51,112 nt of DNA from an uncultured Acidimicrobiales bacterium (GCA_938029215.1 CALHFG010000079.1:1-51112); one strand, 5' to 3'; positions 24,130-33,796 are shown, counted from the stretch's first letter. Translations and numbers: made by a program. The notes: generated by a model not told the origin, from the letters alone.

Positions 24130-25503
24130 ATGGCTAACGAAATGACAGAGGCACTCGCCGCACTTGCAGAAGATCGCGGCATCTCGATCGACAAGCTTTT
24201 TGGGATTCTTGCCAATGCCCTCGAGTCGGCGTACAAGAAGGATCCCGACCACTGGGAGTACAGCTGGGTCACCATTGATCCTGGTTCGTTTGAAATAACG
24301 GTATTTGCTCAGGAGCTCGACGAAGAGGGCGAACCGTTCGGCGACGAGTTCGACGTTACGCCCGAGAACTTCGGTCGGATCGCGGCTCAGACCACCAAGC
24401 AGATCCTTCTGCAAGGAATTCGCGAAGAAGAGCGCGAGATGAAGTACGAGGAGTACGCCGGACGCGAGGGCGACATCGTGACCGGAATCGTGCAGCAAAC
24501 CGACGCTCGTTACACCTTGCTCGACTTGGGCCGGGTCGATGCGCTGCTTCCCCAGTCTGAACAGGTCTCCACCGGTCCCCGGCCCAAGGCTGGCGATCGT
24601 CACAAGGCGTACATCGTGGAGGTGCGCAAGACCGATCGCGGGCCTCAGATCGTCGTCTCCCGAACTCACCCAGGTTTGGTGAAGCGCCTCTTCGAGCTTG
24701 AGGTTCCCGAGATCGCCGATGGAATCGTGGAACTTAAGGGTTGTGCTCGTGAACCTGGCCACCGCACCAAGATCGCGGTGGCATCCAACGACCAAAACGT
24801 TGATCCGGTGGGTGCGTGCGTTGGCGCTCGGGGTTCCCGTGTCCGAATGGTCGTGAACGAGCTCAATGGCGAGAAGGTCGACATCATTCCCTTCTCCGAC
24901 GATCAATACGAGTATGTTGCCCGGGCGCTCTCACCGGCCAAGGTGAAAGAGGTTCGTCTCCACGAGGACACCGGTACCGCCGAAGTCATCGTGCCCGACT
25001 TTCAGTTGTCTCTTGCGATTGGCAAGGAGGGCCAAAATGCTCGTCTGGCGCATCGTCTCACCGGCTGGCGCATCGACATTAAGTCTGAGACCCAGCTCGT
25101 CGAAGAGATGAACGCTCCCGACGAGGACTACGACGGTGAAGATTGGGCTCAGGGCGCCTGGATTGAAGAAGACGGCGTGCAGAAGTGGCAGCCTGCCGAC
25201 GGGAGCCCTGCGATGACTCTTGATGAGTACAACGCGCTCGCTGCCGGTGAGGAAGTCGCCGCAGTCGACGACGAGGCACCCGAGGCCGAGGGATCTGACG
25301 TTGACGAAGCACCAGAAGACGCTTCGGCAGACGACGTGGCGACAGCCGATGATGACGCGGTAGCTGACGATGACGCGGCCGGTGATGATGAAGCGGCCGG
25401 TGGCGACGAGGCTGAAGAGGTCGACGAGGTAGCTCAAGACGTCGCCGACGAGGTCGCCGAGGATGAGTCGAGCGAGGACGACGGCTCCTCCGAGGAAGAG
25501 TAA
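24130..25503 (+). CDS. nusA: Transcription factor NusA with a long acidic tail
   Basis: A 457-residue elongation, pausing and antitermination factor. Residues ~1-110 form the RNA polymerase-binding domain. S1 is near 115-190 (GREGDIVTGIVQQTDARYTL), and two KH domains span ~190-335 (DPVGACVGARGSRVRMVV; LSLAIGKEGQNARLAHRLTG). Residues from about 375 to the end are almost wholly Asp, Glu, Ala and Val with no Lys or Arg, an acidic extension beyond the usual actinobacterial NusA core. ATG 24130 lies eight bases after rimP, with AAGGGA before it. As in other bacteria it may autoregulate through the operon leader. Confidence 0.97.
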   Translation: MANEMTEALAALAEDRGISIDKLFGILANALESAYKKDPDHWEYSWVTIDPGSFEITVFAQELDEEGEPFGDEFDVTPENFGRIAAQTTKQILLQGIREEEREMKYEEYAGREGDIVTGIVQQTDARYTLLDLGRVDALLPQSEQVSTGPRPKAGDRHKAYIVEVRKTDRGPQIVVSRTHPGLVKRLFELEVPEIADGIVELKGCAREPGHRTKIAVASNDQNVDPVGACVGARGSRVRMVVNELNGEKVDIIPFSDDQYEYVARALSPAKVKEVRLHEDTGTAEVIVPDFQLSLAIGKEGQNARLAHRLTGWRIDIKSETQLVEEMNAPDEDYDGEDWAQGAWIEEDGVQKWQPADGSPAMTLDEYNALAAGEEVAAVDDEAPEAEGSDVDEAPEDASADDVATADDDAVADDDAAGDDEAAGGDEAEEVDEVAQDVADEVAEDESSEDDGSSEEE

Positions 25504-25524
25504 GCATCAGGATTTCAGAGGCGC

Positions 25525-25752
25525 ATGCAGCCGTCTGAGAGGTCGGTTCCCCACAGAACGTGCGTGGGATGTCGGTCGACTCGAGAAGTTTCGGATCTCC
25601 AGCGAGTTACCGCTCGTCACGGGGTTCTGCTTCGTGGCGGGCCGAGCGATGGTCGTGGGGCGTGGGTGTGTTCCGACGCGTGTTTTGAGGTCGCGGTGGA
25701 CAATGGGAGCCTGAATCGCGCTCTGAGGTTGAATCACCGCGTTCGCCGTTAG
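25525..25752 (+). CDS. ylxR: YlxR (DUF448) family protein
   Basis: A 75-residue basic protein of the YlxR family, typically encoded between nusA and infB. The motifs RTCVGCRSTRE and GRGAWVCSDACFEVA are diagnostic, with the CVGC and CSDAC cysteines positioned as in the family. It is a probable RNA- or nucleoid-binding protein; reports of roles as a regulator or RNase P modulator exist for other species and are not shown here. It follows nusA by 21 bases. The 63 bases to infB contain a CAGG...CCTG inverted repeat. Confidence 0.93.
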   Translation: MQPSERSVPHRTCVGCRSTREVSDLQRVTARHGVLLRGGPSDGRGAWVCSDACFEVAVDNGSLNRALRLNHRVRR

Positions 25753-25815
25753 CATGAAAGGCCGATTCGCAGGTGCGTCGCGCCCCTGCAATTAACTTGA
25801 GGTTGTTGTAAGTCT

Positions 25816-28662
25816 GTGCCTTCAAAAGTCCGTGTTTATGAACTCGCCCGCTCTCTGGGAATGTCGAACCAAGAGGTCCTTGACCTCTGCGGCAGTCTTG
25901 GCATTGGCGCCAAGAGCCATTCCTCCAGCATTGTCGAGGCGCAGGCGGACCGTTTGCGGCGCAAGGCCGAGCGTGAGGGCCTTGTAAGGGATCCGATCCC
26001 TGACCCCGAAGAGGAAAAGCCCAAGAAGGCAACAGCCAAGAAGGCGGCCAAGAAGAAGGCGCCGCCTCGCAAGAAGGCACCCGCCAAGAAGGCGGCGGCG
26101 AAGAAAGCCCCTGCCAAGACCACTGCACCTGAGGACGAGAGCCAAGCGCCCAAACCGGCGACGCCCGCAGCCAAGGTCTCCAGCGGTGCGGCCGAGAAGG
26201 TCGTGTCGTCAAGCGGTTCGGCGCCACCGGTGCCAATTCCTCCGCCACCCCAAACTCTGCGCGCCGCAGAAGCTCCTGCAGCGGCCCCACCAGCGCCCGC
26301 CGCCCCCGCCGCTGTGGTGGAGACCCCTGCACCTGCTCCTGCGCCCGAACCCGTTGTCGAAGAGACACCAGCCCCAGCCGCCGAAACACCGGTGGTCCAA
26401 GCCCCTGAGGCAGAGGCTCCTGTTGTCGAAGAAGTTGCGCCGGAACCCGCGGTAGCAGAGGCCCCAGCGCAAGATGGTGCGCCGGTGCCGCCTCGCTCAA
26501 CCGGCGGGAAACCCATTCCGCCGCCCCCCGGACCGCCCCGCGGCCGAAGTGGCAAACCCATTCCGCCGCCGCCCGGTGGCGGTAAACCCGCGCCGCCCCG
26601 TCCCGGTGGCGGCAGCCGTCCGCCTGGCGGATCGCCGTATCGCACCGCTCCTGGTGGCGGCGGCCCCGGCCGTCCTCCTGGTGGCGGTGGCGCCCCTGGT
26701 GGTCCCGGCGGCTTCCCAGGTCGCGGTGGCCCTCCCGGTCGTGGTGGTCCCCCCGGTCGTGGTCCAGGAAATCGAGGCCAACGTCGGAAGAAGCGTCGTC
26801 GTCGTAACGCCGAAGACCTGATGCCGATGAATACGCCCACCTACACCGCGGACGATGCCCCGGTTCCCGAGGGCACCATCGTGGTGGAGCGAGCGTCAAC
26901 CGCACAGGACCTTGGCCCCAAGCTCAACCGAACCGCAGCCGACGTTGTCCGGTTCATGATGACCAACGGCGAGATGGTCACCGCCACCCAGTCGCTCAGC
27001 GACGACATGATCGAGCTGTTCGCTGCTGAAGTGAATGCGGAAATTCGTCTGGTCGACCCAGGTGAAGAGCAAGAGGTCGAGCTTCGTAAGGTGCTCGAGT
27101 TCCCCGATGAAGACGACGACGAAATTGTCGCTTCGTGGCCCCACCGTCCACCGGTCATCACGGTTATGGGTCACGTCGACCACGGCAAGACGCTCCTTCT
27201 TGATCGAATCCGGTCGGCCAACGTCGTCTCGGGTGAAGCCGGCGGCATCACCCAGCACATCGGCGCCTACCAGGCGACCACCGACGACGGTGCGGTACTG
27301 AGCTTCCTCGATACCCCCGGTCACGAGGCGTTCACCGCCATGCGGGCCCGTGGTGCTGATGCCACCGACATCGTCGTGTTGGTTGTCGCTGCCGACGATG
27401 GCGTCATGCCCCAAACGGCTGAGGCGCTCGATCATGCCAAGGCCGCAGAGGTCCCGATCATCGTTGCCATCAACAAGATGGACCGAGAAGGCGCTGATCC
27501 TGATCGGGTCATGAGCCAACTTGCCGAGCGGGGACTTGTACCTGAGGCCTGGGGCGGCGACACCATCATGATCCCGCTGTCGGCCATGACCGGAGACGGC
27601 ATTGATGACCTTTTGGAGAACCTCGCCGTTGTAGCCGAACTCGAAGATCTTCGAGCAACTCCTGACGGTCGGGCCGCAGGCGTTGTTCTTGAATCGTTCC
27701 TCGACATCGGTCGCGGTCCCGTATCCACCGTGCTGGTCGAGCGAGGAACGCTGTCGGTCGGTGACCCCTTGGTCACCGGTGCTGCCTGGGGCCGTGTCCG
27801 AGCCCTCGTCGACGACAAGGGCAACGCGGTCAAGACCGCCGGACCGTCGGTCCCTGTCCAGGTTCTCGGCCTCAGCGACGTTGCGGGCGCAGGCGACTCG
27901 TTCGTTGTCGCACCCTCGGAGAAGATCGCTGCCAAGGTGGCGTCCACTCGTGAACATTGGCAACGAGTCGCCAGCCTCGGCCGCGACGCCTCTGCGACCA
28001 GTGGTGGAGCCAAGCTTGAAGACATCTTCGCTCAGATTCAGCGAGGCGAGACCGCCACCCTGAACCTCATTGTGAAGGCCGACGTCAACGGATCGCTCGA
28101 GGCGGTCACTGATTCTCTTCGCAAGCTTGAGCGTGAAGACGTGAAGCTGGCGTTCGTCTCGCGAGGCGTCGGTGGAATCACCGAAAACGATGTCTTGTTG
28201 GCCTCAACCTCCAATGCCACGGTGCTCGGATTCAACGTTCGACCCGACCGCAAGGCTCGCGAGCTCGCCGAGATGGAAAAAGTAGAGATTCGTAACTACG
28301 AAATCATCTACAAACTTCTTGAAGACATCGAGAACGCGATGCTCGGCATGCTCGCTCCCGAGTTCGAAGAAGTTGTCACCGGTGAGGCCGAAGTTCGGGC
28401 GATCTTCCGAGTGCCAAAGCAGGGTGCCATCGCAGGTTGCATGGTTCTCAATGGCACGATCAGTCGTAACTCGAAGGTTCGGTTCCTCCGAGAAGGAACC
28501 ATCATCTGGAAAGGTTCGGTGCAGTCTCTGCGCCGGGAAAAGGACGACGTACGCGAAGTGCAAGCTGGCTTCGAATGCGGTATCGGACTCTCGGATTTCC
28601 AGGACCTCAAAGAAGGCGACATCATCGAAACCTACGAGGATCGGGAGATTCCCCGGTCATAG
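25816..28662 (+). CDS. infB: Translation initiation factor IF-2
   Basis: A 948-residue GTPase that brings initiator tRNA to the 30S subunit. The IF2N domain is at ~1-55 ([18 protein letters not shown]). A long low-complexity region (~60-335) follows: first Lys/Ala-rich, then Pro/Ala-rich, then Gly/Pro/Arg-rich with repeated GRGGPP units, ending in RRKKRRRR. The G domain begins near 440 with GHVDHGKT at 452-459, then DTPGHEAF and NKMD. Domains II, III and IV complete the protein. The start is GTG 25816. Confidence 0.98.
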   Translation: MPSKVRVYELARSLGMSNQEVLDLCGSLGIGAKSHSSSIVEAQADRLRRKAEREGLVRDPIPDPEEEKPKKATAKKAAKKKAPPRKKAPAKKAAAKKAPAKTTAPEDESQAPKPATPAAKVSSGAAEKVVSSSGSAPPVPIPPPPQTLRAAEAPAAAPPAPAAPAAVVETPAPAPAPEPVVEETPAPAAETPVVQAPEAEAPVVEEVAPEPAVAEAPAQDGAPVPPRSTGGKPIPPPPGPPRGRSGKPIPPPPGGGKPAPPRPGGGSRPPGGSPYRTAPGGGGPGRPPGGGGAPGGPGGFPGRGGPPGRGGPPGRGPGNRGQRRKKRRRRNAEDLMPMNTPTYTADDAPVPEGTIVVERASTAQDLGPKLNRTAADVVRFMMTNGEMVTATQSLSDDMIELFAAEVNAEIRLVDPGEEQEVELRKVLEFPDEDDDEIVASWPHRPPVITVMGHVDHGKTLLLDRIRSANVVSGEAGGITQHIGAYQATTDDGAVLSFLDTPGHEAFTAMRARGADATDIVVLVVAADDGVMPQTAEALDHAKAAEVPIIVAINKMDREGADPDRVMSQLAERGLVPEAWGGDTIMIPLSAMTGDGIDDLLENLAVVAELEDLRATPDGRAAGVVLESFLDIGRGPVSTVLVERGTLSVGDPLVTGAAWGRVRALVDDKGNAVKTAGPSVPVQVLGLSDVAGAGDSFVVAPSEKIAAKVASTREHWQRVASLGRDASATSGGAKLEDIFAQIQRGETATLNLIVKADVNGSLEAVTDSLRKLEREDVKLAFVSRGVGGITENDVLLASTSNATVLGFNVRPDRKARELAEMEKVEIRNYEIIYKLLEDIENAMLGMLAPEFEEVVTGEAEVRAIFRVPKQGAIAGCMVLNGTISRNSKVRFLREGTIIWKGSVQSLRREKDDVREVQAGFECGIGLSDFQDLKEGDIIETYEDREIPRS

Positions 28663-28680
28663 CAGCTCGGTCGTTCAGGG

Positions 28681-28974
28681 GTGCACGTTGTCATTCTCAC
28701 GATCGATGTTCGGATACCTGCGGCCCGCTCGCGTAAAGCCAAGCGAGCGGTGCTGCAAAGCATCGTGCGGACGTTGGACGGCTGGAAAGCGGTAGGCGCC
28801 GCCGAAGTTGGCTACCAGGATTTGTGGCAGCGAGCCAAGATCGGAGTCGTCGCCACCTCTGGGTCGGTTGGTCAGGTCGAGGAGATTGCTGCTTCGGTGG
28901 AACGGTATGTATGGAGTCGGCCCGAAGTGGAAGTCGTATCGATCGAGGTCGAGCCGGGTGCAGGCTCCCGGTAA
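28681..28974 (+). CDS. DUF503 (YlxP-like) family protein
   Basis: A 97-residue protein of the DUF503 family, usually encoded between infB and rbfA. It opens with a beta-strand motif typical of the family (HVVILTIDVRIPAARS), followed by RKAKRAVLQSIV and an AAEVGYQDLWQRAKIGV core. GTG 28681 has TCAGG just upstream. The function is unknown; the location suggests a link to translation or ribosome assembly. Confidence 0.9.
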   Translation: MHVVILTIDVRIPAARSRKAKRAVLQSIVRTLDGWKAVGAAEVGYQDLWQRAKIGVVATSGSVGQVEEIAASVERYVWSRPEVEVVSIEVEPGAGSR

Positions 28975-29048
28975 TCTCTGAGGTTTGAGGTTCCTCGCTA
29001 CCGTGGAGTAGTCGAAGCTGGACAATCCGCACGGCAAGAAGGAAGACA

Positions 29049-29513
29049 GTGGCAAAAGGTCAGAAGAACCGAAAGAAGGGAAGTGCCAAGCACTACCCGC
29101 GCACGGCGCGTCTGAACACGTTGCTGCACCAGATTGTCGCCGAGCACCTGGAACGACTGGATGACGATCGCCTGCCGTTTATCACCGTGACCGGCACCGA
29201 GATCGATAGTGACCTCAACCAGTGCGATGTCTACATCAGCACCTTTGAGAATGATCCTGAGGCCGATGAACACATTCTGGGCGTCTTGGCTGAGCAACGG
29301 ATCCCGCTTCAGTCGGCGATTGCGCAGCAGGCCAAACTTCGCAAGACCCCGGCTGTCGTGATTCAGTTCGATCCCTCGGTCAGAGCAGGGGCCAAGATCG
29401 ATGCCATTCTGGCCGGGCTCGACATCCCGTCCGACGGGGACGATGATGCGCCTGAGGTCGAAGGAACGACCGATTTCGACGAGCCAGAGCCCGATGAAGT
29501 CTCCTTCGACTAG
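29049..29513 (+). CDS. rbfA: Ribosome-binding factor A
   Basis: A 154-residue KH-fold factor for 30S maturation. The core is recognisable: RTARLNTLLHQIVAEHLERL, FITVTGTEIDSDLNQCDVYI, then AIAQQAKLRKTPAVVIQFDPS. The N-terminus is basic (MAKGQKNRKKG) and the C-terminus is an acidic tail of ~30 residues. GTG 29049 follows an AAGAAGGAAG ribosome-binding site. It is part of the nusA-infB operon. Confidence 0.93.
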   Translation: MAKGQKNRKKGSAKHYPRTARLNTLLHQIVAEHLERLDDDRLPFITVTGTEIDSDLNQCDVYISTFENDPEADEHILGVLAEQRIPLQSAIAQQAKLRKTPAVVIQFDPSVRAGAKIDAILAGLDIPSDGDDDAPEVEGTTDFDEPEPDEVSFD

Positions 29514-29526
29514 GGCCCGATGACCT

Positions 29527-30393
29527 GTGGCTAGACGAAACAAGAACGACTCCGGTGCCACCGGCGTCTTGGTAGTAGATAAGCCGTCGGGGTGTACCAG
29601 CCACGACGTTGTTGATCAGGTGCGCCGCAAGCTCGGGACCCGCAAAGTTGGCCACGCTGGCACGCTTGACCCCGACGCCACGGGCGTGCTCGTACTCGGG
29701 GTCGGTAAGGGCACAAAGCTCCTGCAGTTCGTGACCGGGACCGACAAGAAATACGTCGGTGAAGTGGTGTTTGGAACCACGACCGACAGCCTCGATTCCA
29801 CGGGTGAAGTGCTGGAAACCTTCGACATGAGCCCCACCCTCGACGCGGTGGTCGCAGCAGCACAGCAATTCGTGGGGGACATCGAGCAAATTCCGCCGAT
29901 GGTTTCGGCCATCAAGATCGACGGCAAACGACTTCATGAACTGGCCCGCGAGGGCAAAGAGGTCGATCGACCCCCGCGTCCGGTCACAATCCATGACCTG
30001 GCGATTGCCCCGACCGAGGATCCGTTGGTCTTCACCATGTCGGTTCACTGTTCGTCGGGTACATACATCCGAACCCTCGCCGCAGATCTCGGGTCGGCGC
30101 TGGGCGGCGGCGCACACTTGCGCGGCCTGCGTAGGACTGCGGTCGGCCGGTTCACCGAGGAGGTGGCCACGTCCGTGGATGAAGCCGAACTGCGGCCATT
30201 GACCGAGATGCTGTCTCATCTGCCGATGATGCAGGTCGATGAGGCAGTGGCAAACCAGGTGAAGAATGGACGATCGCTGGGCCCGAGCAGCGGGAGTGGC
30301 CAGTTGGCGATCGTCGACGCAGAAGACCAGCTCATCGCGGTCTATGAGTCCCGTGATGGCGAGTTTCGGCCTGTCAAAGTCTTGGTAGGTTGA
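29527..30393 (+). CDS. truB: tRNA pseudouridine-55 synthase
   Basis: A 288-residue enzyme that converts U55 of the tRNA T-loop to pseudouridine. Motifs are VVDKPSGCTSHDVV, then GHAGTLDPDATGVL with catalytic Asp48, YVGEVVFGTTTDSLDSTG, and IPPMVSAIKIDGKRLHELAR. A C-terminal PUA-like segment follows (~215-288). GTG 29527 lies 13 bases after rbfA; ribF follows six bases after the stop. Confidence 0.97.
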   Translation: MARRNKNDSGATGVLVVDKPSGCTSHDVVDQVRRKLGTRKVGHAGTLDPDATGVLVLGVGKGTKLLQFVTGTDKKYVGEVVFGTTTDSLDSTGEVLETFDMSPTLDAVVAAAQQFVGDIEQIPPMVSAIKIDGKRLHELAREGKEVDRPPRPVTIHDLAIAPTEDPLVFTMSVHCSSGTYIRTLAADLGSALGGGAHLRGLRRTAVGRFTEEVATSVDEAELRPLTEMLSHLPMMQVDEAVANQVKNGRSLGPSSGSGQLAIVDAEDQLIAVYESRDGEFRPVKVLVG

Positions 30394-30399
30394 CCGGCG

Positions 30400-31338
30400 A
30401 TGAAGGTGATCCGTAACCCCGCCGCGGGTGAGTGCCTAGGCGAAAAACATGCGGTCACCATCGGCGTCTTCGACGGTGTTCACCGCGGTCACCGTTTTGT
30501 GATCGAGGAAACCCGCCGCCTCGCTGACCAAATTGGCGCACGCGTGGCCGTGGTGACCTTCGACCCCCACCCCGCTCGCGTGGTGCGGCCCGAAAGTGCG
30601 CCGCGTATCCTCACCGGCATCGAGCATCGGCTCGAGCTTCTCGAAGAGATCGGCGTGGACACCACCGTCGTGATCGAATTCGATGCCAGACAGGCGAAAG
30701 AGAGAGCCGAAGACTTTGTCGATCGAGTGATCGTGAGTTGCCTGCGGGCATCGTCGGTAACCGTCGGCAACGATTTCCATTTCGGCTACAAGCGCGAGGG
30801 CACTATCGAGTTGCTAAGTGTGCTGGGTCAGCGTCTCGACTTTGACGTATATCCGCTCGCCCAATTGCAACAACCCGGTGAGACCGCCCCCGTTTCGTCC
30901 ACCGCGATCCGAGCAGCGGTTGCCTCTGGTGATGTCGAGTCGGCTGCAGAAATGCTGGGTCGCCCCCATCAGGTCCGCGGCACGGTAAAGACCGGTGATC
31001 AGCGCGGTCGCACCATCGGTTTCCCTACCGCCAATGTTGACGTGCCGCCCGAACGGGCACTGCCAGCCGACGGCGTGTACGCCGCCTGGTATGTCCTGCC
31101 CGACGGGTCTCGGCAGCGCGCGGCAGTCAATGTCGGCAAGCGCCCTACCTTTTACGAAGACGCGGATCGTTCGTTGGTCGAAGCGCACCTCATCGACTTT
31201 GAAGGCGACCTCTATGGTCAGGAAGCCCGCGTCGACTTCATCAAGATGCTCCGCTCCGAGCGTCGGTTTGATGGCCTTGAAGCGTTAAAGAACCAGCTTC
31301 AGAGCGATATCGCCGAAGCAAACGAGCTTCTTCGCTAG
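30400..31338 (+). CDS. ribF: Bifunctional riboflavin kinase/FAD synthetase
   Basis: A 312-residue enzyme that converts riboflavin to FMN and then FAD. The N-terminal nucleotidyltransferase domain has TIGVFDGVHRGHRFVI and VVTFDPHPARVV, then VGNDFHFGYKREG. The C-terminal kinase domain begins near 185 with GDQRGRTIGFPTANV and includes RQRAAVNVGKRPTF. It is the last gene of the rimP-nusA operon; its stop interlocks with the convergent SnoaL-like gene (CTAG, 31335-31338). Confidence 0.97.
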   Translation: MKVIRNPAAGECLGEKHAVTIGVFDGVHRGHRFVIEETRRLADQIGARVAVVTFDPHPARVVRPESAPRILTGIEHRLELLEEIGVDTTVVIEFDARQAKERAEDFVDRVIVSCLRASSVTVGNDFHFGYKREGTIELLSVLGQRLDFDVYPLAQLQQPGETAPVSSTAIRAAVASGDVESAAEMLGRPHQVRGTVKTGDQRGRTIGFPTANVDVPPERALPADGVYAAWYVLPDGSRQRAAVNVGKRPTFYEDADRSLVEAHLIDFEGDLYGQEARVDFIKMLRSERRFDGLEALKNQLQSDIAEANELLR

Positions 31339-31733
31339 AGCTTTCGAAGCTGAGCAGCCACCGGCGAGCCGTGGTGATGGACTATCTTCCACTCGCCGTT
31401 TACCCGGAGGAAGATATTGGTGGCGGCGATGGTGCCGGTTCCGCCAGCGCTCATGAGGTTCTCATCCAAGGTGACCCAGGCAACGGCGTCGGTCAGGTTC
31501 AGCTGATCGTTGGTGATGATGAACTGATTGTCGGATGGCCCGTGGAAGATCCGACGCCAACTATCTTCGACCGCTTCCCAGCCTCGCAGTATCGGCCATC
31601 CCGGATGTACACAGACCACGTCGGGGCCGTGACTCCAGAGACCTGTCATCATCTCAAGATCTCGACTCTCGTGGGCGGTGTAGAACGCCTGATTCGCGGC
31701 CATGACGGCGGCACGATCCTGCTCCTGAGTCAC
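31335..31733 (-). CDS. SnoaL-like/NTF2-fold protein
   Basis: A 132-residue protein of the nuclear-transport-factor-2 fold (SnoaL-like). It opens with a helix (AAVMAANQAFYTAHESRDLE). The family pattern continues with MMTGLWSHGPDVVCVHPGW, GWEAVEDSWRRIF and a C-terminal strand pair ending FLRVNGEWKIVHHHGSP. Members may be small enzymes or ligand-binding proteins, so the function is open. It is last in a minus-strand operon behind the thioesterase and enolase-superfamily genes, with a 19-base gap. Confidence 0.85.
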   Translation of the reverse strand: MTQEQDRAAVMAANQAFYTAHESRDLEMMTGLWSHGPDVVCVHPGWPILRGWEAVEDSWRRIFHGPSDNQFIITNDQLNLTDAVAWVTLDENLMSAGGTGTIAATNIFLRVNGEWKIVHHHGSPVAAQLRKL

Positions 31734-31752
31734 CCGTTCAACCTACCCCAGC

Positions 31753-32559
31753 TCATTCGAAGGTGAAGGGACGACCCAGCAGCGTCTGGGTGCCCGTGGC
31801 CACCACTCCATGCTGATCTGAAATGGTGTTGCTACACAGCCCCGTCGCGTTGCCTGCGGTTCGGGTGGTTGCATCGGTCAGGGTCCATACCCCGTCGGCG
31901 GGGCGAACGAATGCTACATCCAGATCGCTGTTGATCAGCCCGTACCTGGATGACGGCGGATAGACCGCGCCGATCCCGCTAGCGATATCAGCCCCGGCCA
32001 TAACGCGTTGATAGCCGGTTACCTCGACGCCGTCGACGACCGGGATCAAGAGTTGGAGCCAGCAGTACGCGGGACCCGACGCTTCGAAGTCGCCGCTGAT
32101 CCATCGGTATTCCAGAGCGTCACGATGGAAGGTCTTGTCGTGTTTTCCGACCGCCCATGCAGGAGCCTCGTAGGTCGGGCGACTGTGCGGCCGAGGCGGT
32201 GGCGTCGCTGGCGCTGGGGTTGGAGGCGGCGGAGCGTCGCCGGTGGCGAGAAGTCGTCCGGTTGCGCGCGCGACGACCGTTCCGTCGCTCGCAAGTTCGG
32301 CGGTAGCGATCCCAACCCGGCGGCTGAGTTGTTCTTTGCGAACCGACACCGACAATGGCGTCATCGGCACCGGTGCGAGAAGTTCAACACTGATACGAGC
32401 GATCAACTGCTCGGGCGTCGCAACCGACTCGATGAGAACGGTCAGCAGCGACGAAGGAGGGCCGCCGTGTTGAGCGCCTCGCATCCACGGGCCCTGGGTA
32501 AGCGGCGACGGGATCGCGACCCCATCGCGGACTTGATACAGCCACCTGGGGGTTGTCAT
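31753..32559 (-). CDS. Acyl-CoA thioesterase-like (double hot-dog) protein
   Basis: A 268-residue protein resembling the thioesterase-like superfamily (TesB-like double hot-dog). Features are an N-terminal QGPWMRGAQHGGPPSSLL segment with the usual HGG-PP pattern, RISVELLAPVPMTPLSV, a proline-rich linker, and a second hot-dog half with YGLINSDLDVAFVRPADG and ATGTQTLLGRPF. It probably hydrolyses an acyl-CoA of unknown chain type. Its ATG overlaps the stop of the upstream enolase-superfamily gene (TCAT, 32556-32559 on the plus strand), so the two are translationally coupled. Confidence 0.85.
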   Translation of the reverse strand: MTTPRWLYQVRDGVAIPSPLTQGPWMRGAQHGGPPSSLLTVLIESVATPEQLIARISVELLAPVPMTPLSVSVRKEQLSRRVGIATAELASDGTVVARATGRLLATGDAPPPPTPAPATPPPRPHSRPTYEAPAWAVGKHDKTFHRDALEYRWISGDFEASGPAYCWLQLLIPVVDGVEVTGYQRVMAGADIASGIGAVYPPSSRYGLINSDLDVAFVRPADGVWTLTDATTRTAGNATGLCSNTISDQHGVVATGTQTLLGRPFTFE

Positions 32560-33755
32560 CGATCGCGCCAGGGCATCTCAAGATGCAACGTCACATCGTC
32601 GTAGGGGTGCGCTCGAGCCACGTCCTCGTTGAGGCTGACACCGAGACCGGGCTCGGTCGGAACCAGCGCTGCTCCGTCCGCCCACTGAATGGGCGTGTTG
32701 AGCAGGTCGCCGTGGAAGCCTGAGAAGTTGAGAATCGCCTCCAAAATCAGGAAATTCGGACTGGTCGCCGCCACCACAATGTTTGCGGCTGCTCCAAGAG
32801 GTCCGTTGTACAGGTGAGGGGCGATCTGCGCGTGGTGAGCTTCGGCGATTGCCGCAATCTTGCGGCTCTCCAGAATGCCACCAGCTCTGGAAGCGTTGAG
32901 TTGCGCGACATGCAACGCCCCTGCTGCGAGCAGCGGAGCAAACTCGTACTTGGTTGTGAGCCGCTCACCTGCAGCGATGGGGATGTTTGTCCCGGCGGCG
33001 ACAGCGGCCATCGATGCCGCATTGTCGGGTGGAACGGGTTCCTCGAACCACAGTGGCTCGAATCGTTCGAGCCGTCCGGCAAGTCGCAACGCTCCGGCGG
33101 GAGTGAACTGTCCGTGGGTGCCGAACAAGATGTCCGCTGTCGATCCCACAGCCTCTCGAATAGCGCCCACCATTGCCTCGGCGAGATCGAGCCGTTCGAG
33201 CGAGGGCATACGTGGGTCGCCCGCGTAATAGCCGCCCATCGGGTCCAGTTTCACGGCGGTGTGACCTCGGCGGACGTACTCTGCGGCCGCGGCGGCCGCG
33301 GTATCAGGATCGGAGTACACGGACGCTCCAACCCCGAGATCATCGTGGGGGTCGGTGGGGTAGAGGTAGGTGTAGGTCCGGAGCTGGTCGGTCACTCGGC
33401 CCCCGATGAGTTCGGTAACGTTGAGGCCCGCGGACTTGCCCGCAATATCCCAACAGGCCATCTCGATGCCGCTAAATACTGCCATCAGCGAGACGTCGGG
33501 TCTTTGGGTGAACCCACGGCTGTAGATCGTTCGGAACAGTCGCTCGATCGATCTCGGGTCGGTTCCGATGACGTCGCGTTCGATCACGTCGGCTGCCATC
33601 GCCGCAATCGTGTGCGGACCGAACGTGGCGCTGTAGATCTCGCCGTATCCGACCACACCATCGGCGGTCACGAGTTTGACAAAAACGAAGTAGCGCCCGC
33701 CAAGATGAGGCGGGGGAGTGCCCACCACGAAGGTCTCGTACCCGATGATTTTCAC
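32556..33755 (-). CDS. Enolase-superfamily (mandelate racemase/galactonate dehydratase-like) enzyme
   Basis: A 399-residue TIM-barrel protein of the mandelate-racemase subgroup, whose members usually dehydrate or racemise sugar acids. Seen are HTAVKLDPM, WFEEPVPPDN, IAAGERLTTKYEF and APHLYNGPLG. Aligned by eye to galactonate dehydratase, the two glutamate metal ligands and a histidine are present, but the first metal ligand Asp is replaced (GTHGQF) and the barrel Asp before AGG is Asn (LNASRAGG). This may mark a distinct subfamily. The start is GTG 33755; the longer frame to 34031 runs antisense to rpsO. It is first in an operon with the thioesterase and SnoaL-like genes. The substrate is unknown. 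Confidence 0.87.
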   Translation of the reverse strand: MKIIGYETFVVGTPPPHLGGRYFVFVKLVTADGVVGYGEIYSATFGPHTIAAMAADVIERDVIGTDPRSIERLFRTIYSRGFTQRPDVSLMAVFSGIEMACWDIAGKSAGLNVTELIGGRVTDQLRTYTYLYPTDPHDDLGVGASVYSDPDTAAAAAAEYVRRGHTAVKLDPMGGYYAGDPRMPSLERLDLAEAMVGAIREAVGSTADILFGTHGQFTPAGALRLAGRLERFEPLWFEEPVPPDNAASMAAVAAGTNIPIAAGERLTTKYEFAPLLAAGALHVAQLNASRAGGILESRKIAAIAEAHHAQIAPHLYNGPLGAAANIVVAATSPNFLILEAILNFSGFHGDLLNTPIQWADGAALVPTEPGLGVSLNEDVARAHPYDDVTLHLEMPWRDR

Positions 33756-33796
33756 AACCGCGACCTTACCTCGCAGCGGTATACTTCTCGGCTGCT

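Noticed and set aside
26590..26770. Gly/Pro-rich repeats within infB as a possible mobile or CRISPR-like repeat
   Set aside because: They are in-frame amino-acid repeats (GGG, GRGGPP) inside IF2 with no spacers.
25607..26905. Long minus-strand open frames opposite infB (25607-26905)
   Set aside because: They arise from the low-complexity Pro/Ala/Gly region of IF2 and show only repetitive shadow composition.
26896..27963. 355-codon minus-strand frame opposite the IF2 G domain
   Set aside because: Codon-mirrored shadow of a highly conserved GTPase; no recognisable domain.
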